Positions 32,238-43,251 are shown, counted from the first letter of the stretch. The stretch: DNA of 64,000 bases from Desmodesmus armatus (GCA_007449985.2 VIIQ02000254.1:1-64000); one strand, 5' to 3'. Program-made: numbers and translations. The notes: generated by a model not told the origin, from the sequence alone.

Positions 32238-33067
32238 ATACTCAAGGCTTGCCCTGCAGTAAGGCGCATTCTGGTTACCTGCAGGAGCTGAGATTGGCGC
32301 TTACCCTGCCCCAGGCCCAGTGCCCCGCTGTTGGTGTGCTGGCCCCTTGGAACACCAGCAACTACTAGTGGGTAGCCCCGGTGCTGGGTTTTGCTGCCCC
32401 TCTGCTTCCAACATGCGTGCAGGGGACCCTCTCAGGCTAATTACCTCAGGGCGATGTGTTGGGCTAGTACATTGCCCCCATCCCAGTGCCCTCCTGCTGC
32501 TGTGCAGTCCGGTTGTGGATCCGCCGTGTCTCCTTCCATGCAACATGGCGGCACCGCACCATGCATGTACTACGTCCACACAGTCGCATGCAGTAGAGTC
32601 CCTGACCCCCCAAATGTGCTCAGAGGGTTGTTTCTCTTGCGACAGAGCATCTGCTGAAATCAGATGCTCCCCACTGATCTGCCACGCTAGTGCTATTCCC
32701 ACATGCCTGTTAGAACAGCTTCTCCTATCCCGTCTGCACCCCTGCTGCTGTCTTGCGCGGCTCCGCATTGGTGCTGTTGCGAGGGCTGATGCTGCTCTGT
32801 CGCTGCTGTTGCTGTTGTCTTCACTGCTGTGTCTCCCGTTGCAGCCGCCACGCGCCCCCACTGGTGTCTCAGTGCTCCTGTGGGGAGAGGGCAAGGCGGA
32901 ATGGTGGGGTGGGGCATGTGTTGGTTGAGAGGGGTGGTGTGATAGCTTGATGTGTCGTGTGTGCCCACGTGCGCGCAGTCTGTGAGGGGCAGGGCAACAG
33001 TAGTAGTTGTTTGTGGGGCAGTACAGAGTTTCGATTTGACCCGTTCCGCGGCTGTTGGGCAGGCTGG
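32238..33067 (-). other. Dualen copy 1, 5' region
   Basis: This is the 5' end of the element up to the TSD. ORFs on both strands overlap heavily and lack domains, so none is called. The end is defined only by the direct repeat at 33068. Confidence 0.4.
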
Positions 33068-33968
33068 CACAGCAGCATGCAGGGTTTTAGATGCAGCGAC
33101 GGGTGTAGTGTTTGTGAACACGAGGGATGCCCCCATCAGGCACCTGAGCATACTGTTGTCTGTCGAGGGTGCGACACGCTTTGCAGACCAGCTTTTTGAG
33201 CAGCGGCTGCGCAGCATTGGGCACAGGGCACGCACCTGGAGCAGGTATGACCTCTCACTGCTGGGCAGGTGTGAGGTAGCCAGGCAGGTGCTGGCCTCCT
33301 GTTTGGTGTACCATGCGCAGTTTGTGCCCATACCTGAGCGCATCATGCGCCTCATCCAGCGCCGCATCTCAGCCTTTATCCTGGGGCTGGGGTGCATCCG
33401 CAACACAGACAACAGGCAGCTGCGTTGGCGCCCAGCTCAGCAGGTGGCCAGCCTGCAGGCCAAGCAGGGGGGCATAGCCAGCGTGGATGTGCAGGCACAT
33501 GTGACAGCCATGCAGGGGAAGGTGCTGGCAGCACTGCTGCACCCCCACAAGCAAGCATGGAAGCAGTTCATGCGGGCCAACTTGGAGCGTGCAGGGGTGG
33601 GGGTGCGGGTGCTGCTACAGCAGCACTCCTCGGGGCAGGGAGCAGCAGCAATGCGGCGGCACCTCAACCCAAGGCACGCAGCGCACGTCGCCGCGTTTCA
33701 GTCGCTGGGGCTGCACAGGCGCGTCGCCCACGGCGACATGACGCTGGATCAGATCAAACTGGAGCCAGTGCTGGGGAACCACAGCGTGGCCAGCGCCGTC
33801 ACAGGTGTGCTGTTCAGCTCTGCCCGCACACTGCCCAGCAGTGTGCAGCCTCGCTCGGCAGACGCAACCCTTGGGCAGGTGGCCGAGCGAGGCTTGTCCT
33901 TTCAGCCAGCGGTGGATGGCCTCGTGCTGCCGACGGCATGGCAGCAGGCTCTCCAGCCGCCTGCAGAT

Positions 33969-34003
<35 letters not shown>

Positions 34004-36275
34004 GCAGCTGTCGCTGCAGCAGCAGTCACAGTGGGAAGTGGACTCAGGGGACAGGTGGGTGTGGCAGGGGATGGAGGACCGGGAGCAGTGGTATCAGGTG
34101 CAGCCAGATGGCAGCCTCCGCTGCCTCAACACAGCGCCTGACGTGCCGCAGGGTGAGGTGTTCGCTCCTTGTTGCGTGGTGTTCGCTCCACTGGGCGGCC
34201 CACGCGGGAAGCACAGGCAGCAGCAGCAGTCAGAGGCCACACAGCGGGAGCCCCTTGAGGCCTACTACCTGGTGGGGCGGTGGCCTGAGGTCCAGGTTGA
34301 CCCCAATGTGTGGGGCTTTGGGCCGGACATGGGGGTCGTGCAGTATTCAGTTAGGGACGTCACACGCAGGCTGGTGCAGCTCAAGTGCAGGTCGCAGCCT
34401 GGGTGGGTCCTGGACAGGGGGGTGCGACCTCGGCTGTGGCGGGACAGCGAAGGCAACCTGGCGCCCAGCACAGGTTTGCAACAGCTGGAAGCGAAGCACA
34501 AGCGCAGCTTTGCAGAGATGCTGCAGAGTGGCTTCAGCACAGGTAACAGCAGCAGCAGCAGCAGCCGCCACCGCATCACTACTGCTGACCAGATGGCAGC
34601 ATATGCTGCTACGTGGATGCACGACAGCCCAGCCCGGCAGCATGTCCTGCAGCGGGTTGCAGACAGGGCCACTACGGCAGCAGGGTCACAGCCAACAGCT
34701 TGGCGGCAGCAGCAGGAACTACAGCATGTCACCACCCCAACCGTGGATGACACGGAGGACCCCTTGGCCAGGGGCTTGCAGCCCGCTACAGACGCCGACT
34801 CAGCGTGGGGAGCAGCGTACCGTCGGGCCGCTGACAAGCGCCTGCCACGGCCGCTGCGGGTGTTTGGCTGGCAGATGCTTCATGCCGCCGTTAGGGTGGG
34901 GGATAGTAGGGTATATGCTGCCACAAACATGCAGGAGCTGCTGCAATGCTGCTGTCCGCAGCAGCAGTGCCGGCTGGGGCCCCAGCAGCAGCAGGAGCAG
35001 CAGCAGCCGGGCCAGGCGGGACCACTGCAGTCTCAGCAGCAACAGCAACAGGGGCAGGGCGGGAATGGGGGATCACAGCTGCTTCTGCAACAGCAGCAGC
35101 AGTAGCAGCAGCAGGGGCAGGGTGGGGATGGGCAGCCGCAACAGCAGCCGCAGCCGCAGCCGGGCCAGGCTGCGAACGATGGAGCACAGCAACACCAGCA
35201 GCAGCTTGCGGCTGCTACTGCTGGAGTCCTTCTGGGTGGTTCGGTGTGCCAGCGAGGGCCGGCCGTACAGCAGTGTTGCAGTCATCCACAGGTTCAGGGC
35301 AGCATTGCAGCAGCAGCTCTCACAGGACTGGCTTAGGTCTCAGGGGGACATCCGCCTCAACTCTGGGGTGCCTCTGTCCTGGCTACGGGGCCGCAACCCC
35401 GTCCTGTCGCCAGAGCGGTTTGATGCTAAGTGGCAACAGCAGGGGGTGTTGTACACAGTGGCGGCAGGCATGGGCCCCCGCCTTGCGTTCTAGAGGGAGG
35501 GTGGTCATACGGGGGCTGGGGTGTTCGGGAGCGGGGTTTGGAAACGGGAGAGCCTTTTCTGTGTGGGGTTTGTTGTGCTTCTCGGGTCTTGGCTACGTGT
35601 GTGCTTTACTCTGTATCATAGTTATTGTTGTGCCTCTGGAGTGTGTGCGCATCACACATGGTGTAAGCGTTTGGGTTGCTCTTCTGGGGGCGGCTGGCCG
35701 CTCTGGTGCCTTGCTTGGTTGGCACTGGGGCAACACTGTTAGTGTTTTGTTGGCTTAGGTGTGGGGCGGATTTGGCCCTGCATATTGGAGAGGTGTGCAG
35801 GTGTGGTGGTGCACCACGCCGGGGGTCTTTGGGCCCTCTGCGCGCTGGCTTTTGTCGAGTACAGCGGCCAGCCCTGTGCTGTGTGGCCGCCGCTTGTTTG
35901 TTTTAGGGTGTTTCTTCCGCCCCTCTGTGGGGGGGGGGCTGGCTCTGCACACCGGTGAGGTGTGTGAGTGTGGTGACGCATCGGTGGTGCTTTCTCTCGG
36001 CTCTGTGCTGACTCGCTTGCGTTAGTGTTGCTCGCATGCTTTGTCCCTTTGCCGTTGCTTTTCTCTAGTCATTTTGCGGGTGCATGGTCGGGTCCTGGTG
36101 TCTGCTTTTTGGCAGGCTGCACTGCGACGTGCCGCCCGTGAGACCATGTGGTGGGGGTGTCGGCTTGCGCCCTCACAGGGTGGTGCCTGCTAGGTTGCGC
36201 CATCCTCTTGCCTGAGCTTTGAGGGGTGGCTTCTGTTGCTTGACTTCGCTCTTGTAACTTGATCACTCCAAAAAA
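33068..36275 (+). pseudogene. L1-A copy 2, 3' part
   Basis: It resumes the L1-A frame at LDAATGVVFVNTRDAPIRHL and continues through the post-RT region to a poly-Gln tract, where a TAG at 35103-35105 stops the frame. The stretch from the end of the poly-Gln to just before LRLLLLESFWVV (junction near 35200) is missing, so the second half of the zinc knuckle (LSHLFVQCP) is lost. CAG-rich sequence at both sides suggests slippage. The C-terminus (QDWLRSQGDIRLNSGVPLSWL, to the TAG at ~35491) and the 3' UTR follow, ending ttgatcactcc plus A9. The same satellite position as at 20797-20810 follows. Confidence 0.85.
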
Positions 36276-36514
36276 AAACATTGGTTGGCTCCGGTGAAAG
36301 ACAAAATAGTGTCTTCAAGCGTACCAACATGCACCCCAATTGAGTCACAAAGCGGCGCATAGCGGTGGGTTGGTGTCAGCGGATGCCGCGTAACGGTGCG
36401 CAGAAAAAAAATAACGGTGCGCAGCGGTGGTGGTCCGCAAAAATCATCCTGTTGGCTCTAGTCAAAAACAAAAATAGTGTTTTCAAGAGTACCAACATGC
36501 ACCCCAAATGAGTC
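36276..36514 (+). repeat. ~148-bp satellite, block 3
   Basis: About 1.6 monomers continuing block 2, including another copy of the A8 run flanked by taacggtgcgcag (36390-36423). The block ends at aaatgagtc (36506-36514), which is repeated at 38470-38478 beyond the L1-B insertion. Confidence 0.85.
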
Positions 36515-38064
36515 GGAGGCAAGGACCCTCTGGAGCGGGGCCTGCCGCCTGCTGCACCAGCCGACTCAGACTGGGTGGCAGCATACCGCCGGGCTGCTGA
36601 CAAGCGCCTGCCGCGGCCGCTGAGAGTCTTTGGGTGGCAGCTGCTCCATGCTGCCGTTATGGTTGGGGCGGTAGGGTGTATGCTGCCACTAACATGCAGG
36701 AGTTGCTGAGGTGCTGCTGCCCGCAACCGCAGTGCCAACCGGGGCAGCAGCACCCTCCACAGCAGCAACAGCAGCAACAGCTGGGCCAGGCTGGGGGGGT
36801 GCAACACCAGCAACAGCAGCAGGGACAGGTTGGGGAGGGAGGGCTGCTGCAGCCGCCGCCAACGCAGGCAGGCATGCTGCAGCAAGGGCAAGGTGGGGGT
36901 GGGGAAACACCCCAGCCGCAGCAGCGCAGCCAGGGTGGCGGTGGGGAACCACATCAGCAACTGCCACAGCAGCAGCAGCAGCTCCAGCAGCAATTGCAGG
37001 CTCCAGCTCCGAGCCCGGACAGCTACCAGCTCGAGTCTCTGTCCCACCTCTTTGTGCAGTGCCCGGTGGCAGTGGCCGTATGGGCGTGGTTTGCGCAGGT
37101 GTGGCACAGGGTGCAGCCAGGGGAAACGGTAGACTTTAGCAGCACCCGCATCCTATTGCTGGATGACAGCTCGGTGTGGCAGCCACCAGCGCAGCTGCGC
37201 CAGTTGTGGACTTACCTACGCCTGCTGCTGCTCGAGTCCTTCTGGGTGGTTCGGTGTGCCAGTGAGGGCCGCCCGTACAGCAGTGCGGCTGTCACCCATA
37301 GGTTTAGGGCAGCACTGCAGCAACAGCTCTCGCAGGACTGGCTCAGGACACAAGGGGACATCCGCCTGAACTCTGGGGTGCCTTTGTCTTGGCTCCGGGG
37401 CCGCAACCCTGAGCTGCTGCCGGAGCGGTTCGCCGCCAAATGGCAGCAGCCGGGGGTGCTGTACGCAGTGGGGGATGGCACAGGGCCCCGCCTTGTGCTG
37501 CCAGGGGATGCTTGATGGGCCTCTTCTGGGAGTGGGGGTCCTTGGACGGGACAATTTGGGGCCACCAAAACATACAATCTACAAAAAAAAGGGGGTGGGC
37601 TTCTGCTGCTGCGATGCAGTAGGGATGGGGGTTGGGGTTTGGTTTCAGCCTTAGTGGTGAGTGGTTTTGTGCATACTTTGGGGGGCCGGTGCATGCTACC
37701 AGCCAAGGTTGGTGTGTACACCCCGGCAGGGGGTGCTAGTGACTTAGCCATTGTGCCGCCTTGCGGGCGAGTTTAGTAGCCGTGTGGTGTCACTTTGCTT
37801 TTGTATAGTTTCTGCAGTACCGCCTGCGTGACAGCCGGCAGTGACTAGCGTAGACAATTTGCGGGTGCGTGGTGGAGCCCTGGTGTCTGCTTTCAGCAGG
37901 CTGCGCTGCAATGCGCCGCTCATTTGACCATGTGGTGAGGGTGGTGGTTTGCCCCTTCACAGGGTGGCGCCGGTCAGGTTGCGCCATCCTCTTGCCAGAG
38001 CCTTGGAGGGGTAGCTTCTGTTGCTTGACTCCGCTCTTGTAACCTGCTCACCCTGAAAAAAAAA
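36515..38064 (+). mobile_element. L1-B, 5'-truncated 3' end with poly(A)
   Basis: A relative of L1-A with a diverged C-terminus and 3' UTR. It starts at ...DPLERGLPPAAPADS, shifts frame at ~36660, and has a complete zinc-knuckle region and C-terminus. Its 3' UTR ends cgctcttgtaacctgctcaccctg plus A9, a variant of the L1-A tail. Together with 38065-38469 it sits between satellite copies of aaatgagtc. Confidence 0.8.
36634..37515 (+). CDS. L1-B ORF2 C-terminus (zf-RVT region)
   Basis: A 293-codon open frame. Useful protein begins near 36665 (RVYAATNMQELLRCCCPQPQC), followed by ~130 residues of Gln-rich filler and then YQLESLSHLFVQCPVAVAVWAWF, completing a CCHC-type zf-RVT knuckle. The conserved C-terminus follows (VVRCASEGRPYSS, LNSGVPLSWLRGRNPELLPERF) and ends GPRLVLPGDA. 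The ATG at 36634 is accidental, since the true frame enters from upstream after a frameshift. Confidence 0.55.
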   Translation: MAAAPCCRYGWGGRVYAATNMQELLRCCCPQPQCQPGQQHPPQQQQQQQLGQAGGVQHQQQQQGQVGEGGLLQPPPTQAGMLQQGQGGGGETPQPQQRSQGGGGEPHQQLPQQQQQLQQQLQAPAPSPDSYQLESLSHLFVQCPVAVAVWAWFAQVWHRVQPGETVDFSSTRILLLDDSSVWQPPAQLRQLWTYLRLLLLESFWVVRCASEGRPYSSAAVTHRFRAALQQQLSQDWLRTQGDIRLNSGVPLSWLRGRNPELLPERFAAKWQQPGVLYAVGDGTGPRLVLPGDA

Positions 38065-38469
38065 TACTTTGGGGGGCCGGTGCATGCTACCAGCCAAGGT
38101 TGGTGTGTACACCCCGGCAGGGGGTGCTAGTGACTTAGCCATTGTGCCGCCTTGCGCGGCGTTCCGTTCCAGGCGAGTTTAGCAGCCGTGTGGTGTCCCT
38201 TTGCTTCTGTATAGTTTCTGCAGTACCGCCTGCGTGACAGCCGGCAGTGACTAGCGTAGACAATTTGCGGGTGCGTGGTGGAGCCCTGGTGTCTGTTTTC
38301 AGCAGGCTGCGCTGCAATGCGCCGCTCATTTGACCATGTGGTGAGGGTGGTGGTTTGCCCCTTCACAGGGTGGCGCCGGTCAGGTTGCGCCATCCTCTTG
38401 CCAGAGCCTTTGAGGGGTAGCTTCTGTTGCTTGACTCCGCTCTTGTAACCTGCTCACCCTGGAGAAAAA
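38065..38469 (+). mobile_element. second L1-B 3' tail, tandem
   Basis: It repeats 37673-38064 with few changes (one copy has 13 extra bases near 38160). It begins right after the first poly(A), at tactttggggggccgg, and ends ctcaccctggag plus A8. Either a truncated L1-B inserted into the poly(A) of the first, or the tail was duplicated. Confidence 0.75.
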
Positions 38470-38851
38470 AAATGAGTCCCAAAGGCGCGCGTAGCGGTGG
38501 GTTGGTGTCGGCGGATGCCGCGTAACGGTGCGCAACGGTGGCGGTCCGCAAAAAAACATTGGTTGGCTCTAATGGAAGACAAAAATAGTGTCTTCAAGTG
38601 TACCAACATGCACCCCAATTGAGTCACGGAGCTGTGCGGAGTGGTGGGTTGGTGTCGGCGGATGCCGCATGATGGTGCGCAGCGGTGGTGATCCGCAAAA
38701 AAATTTGGTTGGCTCTTATCAAAAACAAAAGTAGTGTCTTCAAGCGTACCAACATGCACCCCAACTGAGTCCCAAAACGGTGCGTATTGGTAGGTTGGTG
38801 TCGGCGGATGCCGCGTTGTGATGGTGCCCAGCGGTGGTGGTCCGCAAAAAA
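38470..38851 (+). repeat. ~148-bp satellite, block 4
   Basis: About 2.6 monomers, beginning at the aaatgagtc target site and ending in ccgcaaaaaaaacc. Confidence 0.85.
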
Positions 38852-38896
38852 AACCTTCGCAAAAAAACCTTCGCAAAAAAACCTTCGCAAAAAAAC
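38848..38896 (+). repeat. 14-bp minisatellite (cttcgcaaaaaaac)
   Basis: Three to four copies of cttcgcaaaaaaac lie exactly at the junction between satellite ccgcaaaaaaaacc and the following L1-A tail. They look like slippage during insertion or repair. Confidence 0.8.
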
Positions 38897-39056
38897 CTGC
38901 GACGTGCCGCCCGTGAGACCATGTGGTGGGGGTGTCGGCTTGCGCCCTCAAAGGGTGGTGCCTGCCAGGTTGCGCCATCCTCTTGTTTGAGTTTGGAGGG
39001 GTGGCTTCTGTTGCTTGACTTCGCTCTTGTAACTTGCTCACTCCAAAAAAAAAACC
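38894..39056 (+). mobile_element. L1-A 3' tail, 5'-truncated
   Basis: A ~155-bp tail from ctgcgacgtgccgccc to ctcactcc plus A10. Flanking aaaaaaacct suggests a TSD within the satellite's A-run. Confidence 0.8.
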
Positions 39057-39723
39057 TTTGGTTGGCTCCGGTGAAAGACAAAAATAGTGTCTTCAAGCGT
39101 ACCAACATGCACCCCAATTGAGTCACGGAGCGGCGCATAGCGGTGGGTTGGTGTCGGCGGATGCCGCGTGATGGTGCGCAGCGGTGGTGGTCCGCAAAAA
39201 ATCATCTGGTTGGCTCTAATCAAAAACAAAAGTAGTGTCTTCAAGCGTACCAACATGCACCCCAACTGAGTCCCAAAAGGGTGCGTAGTGGTAGGTTGGT
39301 GTCGGCGGATGCCGCGTTGTGATGGTGCCCAGCGGTGGTGGTCCGCAAAAAAAACTTTGGTTGGCCCCGGTGAAAGACAAAAATAGTGTCTTCAAGCGTA
39401 CCAACATGCACCCCAATTGAGTCACAAAGCGGCGCATAGCGGTGGGTTGGTGTCAGCGGATGCCGCGTAACCGTGCGCAGAAAAAAAAATAACGGTGCGC
39501 AGCGGTGGTGGTCCGCAAAAATCATCCTGTTGGCTCTAGTCAAAAACAAAAAATAGTGTCTTCAAGAGTACCAACATTTTTTTTGGAAGTACCAACATGC
39601 ACCCCAAATGAGTCCCAAAGGCGCGCGTAGCGGTGGGTTGGTGTCGGCGGATGCCGCGTGACAGTGCCCAGCGGTGGTGGTCCGCAAAAAAACATTGGTT
39701 GGCTCTGGTGAAAGACAAAAATA
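39057..39723 (+). repeat. ~148-bp satellite, block 5
   Basis: About 4.5 monomers. It carries two tiny scars: an A9 run flanked by taacngtgcgcag (39467-39502), and agtaccaacat repeated around tttttttgga (39567-39598). Confidence 0.9.
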
Positions 39724-40256
39724 TTTTTTTTGAAGTGATCAGTTACATTGGGCGGGACCAAGCAACCGGTGGTTCACTCCATAAAAAGATCCAGCGGGAG
39801 GATGGGGCAACCTGTTGTGACACCCACCCCACGGCACCCCTTGTGCAGGGGACACCATCGCAGGGCCGTGCAGACAGCTCCGTGAGAAGCAGCCCCGAAG
39901 GGCATCCAGGGCCTGACCGTGCGCCCAGTGTCCTCTATACACCACAGCCGTCCGTAGAGCAACTGCGGCAGGTCACAGTCCATGCTTGCCCCAATATGGC
40001 AAGGCCCATGGACCGGTCTAATGACTCACCATCCACATGTCAAAAGCAGTGCTATGACACTCACATGCTGCAACCCTATAGAGCCAAGATACAACGCACA
40101 CCATTACGCAAGCACACACCAGCACAAATCATGAAAGGCATTAGAGACACACACAAAAAAAAGACACACAGGCAAAATCGGATGCCCCGACATGCAGACA
40201 GCTAATCATTGCCACAAAAAAGCTGCAGAGCAAAGGCACAAAAAAAAGACAAAAAA
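39724..40256 (-). mobile_element. L1-C 3' tail
   Basis: Minus-strand tail: T-run, then gaagtgatcagttacattgggcggg..., about 530 bp of 3' UTR. The same sequence lies at 48203-48663 and, in + orientation, at ~50060-50530. It is flanked by the satellite's agacaaaaata on both sides. Confidence 0.75.
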
Positions 40257-41328
40257 AGACAAAAATAGTGTCTTCAAGCGTACCAACATGCACCCCAATT
40301 GAGTCACGGAGCTGTGCGGAGTGGTGGGTTGGAGTCGGCGGATGCCGCGTGATGGTGCGCAGCGGTGGTGGTCCGCAAAAAATCATCTGGTTGGCTCTTA
40401 TCAAAAACAAAAGTAGTGTCTTCAAGCATACCAACATGCACCCCAACTGAGTCCCAAAAAGGCGCGTAGTGGTGGGTTGGTGTCGGCGGATGTCGCGTTG
40501 TGATGGTGCCCAGCGGTGGTGGTCCGCAAAAAAACATTGGTTGGCTCCGGTGAAAGACAAAAATAGTGTCTTCAAGCGTACCAACATGCACCCCAATTGA
40601 GTCACAAAGCGGCGCATAGCGGTGGGTTGGTGTCAGCGGATGCCGCGTAACGGTGCGCAGAAGAAAAAAAACGGTGCGCAGCGGTGGTGGTCCGCAAAAA
40701 TCATCCTGTTGGCTCTAGTCAAAAACAAAAATAGTGACTTCAAGAGTACCAGCATGCACCCCAAATGAGTCCCAAAGGCGCGCGTAGCGGTGGGTTGGTG
40801 TCGGCGGATGCCGCGTAACGGTGCGCAACGGTGGCGGTCCGCAAAAAAACTTTGGTTGGCTCTGGTGAAAGACAAAAATAGTGTCTTCAAGTGTACCAAC
40901 ATGCACCCCAATTGAGTCACGGAGCTGTGCGGAGTGGTGGGTTGGTGTCGGCGGATGCCGCATGATGGTGCGCAGCGGTGGTGGTCCGCAAAAAATCATC
41001 TGGTTGGCTCTAATCAAAAACAAAAGTAGTGTCTTCAAGCGTACCAACATGCACCCCAACTGAGTCCCAAAACGGCGCGTATTGGTAGGTTGGTGTCGGC
41101 GGATGCTGCGTTGTGATGGTGCCCAGCGGTGGTGGTCCGCAAAAAAAACTTTGGTTGGCTCCGGTGAAAGACAAAAATAGTGTCTTCAAGCGTACCAACA
41201 TGCACCCCAATTGAGTCACAAAGCGGCGCATAGCGGTGGGTTGGTGTCGGCGGATGCCGCGTGATGGTGCGCAGCGGTGGTGGTCCGCAAAAAATCATCT
41301 GGTTGGCTCTGGTGAAAGACAAAAATAG
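40257..41328 (+). repeat. ~148-bp satellite, block 6
   Basis: About seven monomers, including one with the A-run/taacggtgcgcag scar (40645-40682). The order of types resembles 19500-20300, consistent with block duplication. Confidence 0.9.
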
Positions 41329-41423
41329 TTTTTTTTGAAGTGATCAGTTACATTGGGCGGGACCAAGCAACCGGTGGTTCACTCCATATAAATGTTCCAG
41401 CGGGAGGATGGGGCAACCTGTTG
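41329..41423 (-). mobile_element. L1-C tail, 95 bp, with 13-bp TSD
   Basis: Strongly 5'-truncated. The TSD aagacaaaaatag is exact at 41316-41328 and 41424-41436. A matching 95-bp insertion at the same monomer position lies at 50897-50991, so the locus was later duplicated. Confidence 0.85.
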
Positions 41424-42091
41424 AAGACAAAAATAGTGTCTTCAAGCGTACCAACATGCACCCCAATTGAGTCACGGAGCTGTGCGGAGTGGTGGGTTGG
41501 AGTCGGCGGATGCCGCGTGATGGTGCGCAGCGGTGGTGGTCCGCAAAAAATCATCTGGTTGGCTCTTATCAAAACAAAAGTAGTGTCTTCAAGCATACCA
41601 ACATGCACCCCAACTGAGTCCCAAAAAGGCGCGTAGTGGTGGGTTGGTGTCGGCGGATGTCGCGTTGTGATGGTGCCCAGCGGTGGTGGTCCGCAAAAAA
41701 ACATTGGTTGGCTCCGGTGAAAGACAAAAATAGTGTCTTCAAGCGTACCAACATGCACCCCAATTGAGTCACAAAGCATCGCATAGCGGTGGGTTGGTGT
41801 CAGCGGATGCCGCGTAACGGTGCGCAGAAAAAAAAATAACGGTGCGCAGCGGTGGTGGTCCGCAAAAATCATCCTGTTGGCTCTAGTCAAAAACAAAAAT
41901 AGTGTCTTCAAGAGTACCAACATGCACCCCAAATGAGTCCCAAAGGCGCGCGTAGCGGTGGGTTGGTGTCGGCGGATGCCGCGTGACGGTGCGCAATGGT
42001 GGCGGTCCGCAAAAAAACATTGGTTGGGCTCTGGTGAAAGACAAAAATAGTGTCTTCAAGTGTACCAACATGCACCCCAATTGAGTCACGG
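41424..42091 (+). repeat. ~148-bp satellite, block 7
   Basis: About 4.5 monomers, again with the A-run scar (41815-41851). It ends at aattgagtcacgg (42079-42091), the target of the next L1-A. Confidence 0.9.
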
Positions 42092-42394
42092 GACTGGCTT
42101 AGGTCTCAGGGGGACATCCGCCTCAACTCTGGGGTGCCTCTGTCCTGGCTACGGGGCCGCAACCCCGTCCTGTCGCCAGAGCGGTTTGATGCTAAGTGGC
42201 AACAGCAGGGGGTGTTGTACACAGTGGCGGCAGGCATGGGCCCCCGCCTTGCGTTCTAGAGGGAGGGTGGTCATACGGGGGCTGGGGTGTTCGGGAGCGG
42301 GGTTTGGAAACGGGAGAGCCTTTTCTGTGTGGGGTTTGTTGTGCTTCTCGGGTCTTTTTTTTTTTCTTCGGGTCTTGGCTACGTGTGTGCTTTT

Positions 42395-42736
42395 ATTTTT
42401 CAGGGTAGGCTTGTTACATGAGCGGAGTCAAGCAACCACTGCCACCCCTCATTTGCTCTTGCAGGAGAATGGCGCAACCTGACAATCACCACCCTTTGAG
42501 GGGGCACCACCACCCTCACCACATGATTATGTGAGCGGCGCTTGTGCAGCGCAGCCTGCACGAAGCAGACACCAGGGCTCAACCATGCACCTGCTTTAAC
42601 GTCTAAGTCTGCTACTATCAAAGCCTCCAGCACTAACCCAACTACTAACCATGCCAACTATCAAGTCGCTGCTGTGGGCGGACCAGTCGCCTCCTGCTGC
42701 ATCCTAAGTCTTCTACCAACTAGCACCAAGGCGTAA
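42395..42736 (-). mobile_element. L1-D 3' tail
   Basis: A minus-strand tail whose end (ttgacttcgct-like gcttgactccgctcatgtaac) is a diverged version of the L1-A tail. It sits in the L1-A 3' UTR between two copies of ct(a/g)cgtgtgtgcttt (around 42379-42394 and 42740-42754), a ~15-bp TSD with one mismatch. Confidence 0.7.
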
Positions 42737-43251
42737 GACGCTGCGTGTGTGCTTTACTCTGTATCGTAGTTATTGTTGTGCCTCTGGAGTGTGTGCGCAT
42801 CACACATGGTGTAAGCGTTTGGGTTGCTCTTCTGGGGGCGGCTGGCCGCTCTGGTGCCTTGCTTGGTTGGCACTGGGGCAACAATGTTAGTGTTTTGTTG
42901 GCTTAGGTGTGGGGCGGATTTGGCCCTGCATATTGGAGAGGTGTGCAGGTGTGGTGGTGCACCACGCCGGGGGTCTTTGGGCCCTCTGCGCGCTGGCTTT
43001 TGTCTAGTACAGCGGCCAGCCCTGTGCTGTGTGGCCGCCGCTTGTTTGTTTTAGGGTGTTTCTTCCGCCCCTCTGTGGGGGGGCTGGCTCTGCACACCGG
43101 TGAGGTGTGTGAGTGTGGTGACGCATCGGTGGTGCTTTCTCTCGGCTCTGTGCTGACTCGCTTGCGTTTTTTTTTTGTGGTTGTACAGACAATGTGGGAA
43201 GTACCAGCGACCCAGGCAGCAGGCGGATTGTATTGTGCGTGTGGAGTGAAC

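Larger units (their letters stand above)
21840..33067 (-). mobile_element. Dualen/RandI-type LINE, copy 1 (11.2 kb)
   Basis: The element is bounded by a 12-bp direct repeat (cacagcagcatg) at 21828-21839 and 33068-33079, which also restores the broken L1-A reading. On the minus strand the order is: 5' region, ORF1-like segments, Josephin-like cysteine protease, APE endonuclease, RT, PHD finger, RNase H, CCHC knuckle, PD-ExK-like motif, conserved C-terminal tail, 3' UTR, terminal hairpin and a (TC)n tail of about 34 nt. Dual-endonuclease LINEs with RNase H and a cysteine protease are known as Dualen/RandI from Chlamydomonas; assignment here is by domain order. The 2146-codon frame is intact, but there are frameshifts in the protease, APE and C-terminus. 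Confidence 0.85.

Noticed and set aside
32301..32928. Overlapping ~200-codon ORFs on both strands
   Set aside because: Both are open over the same GC-rich stretch, without domains or plausible codon pattern.
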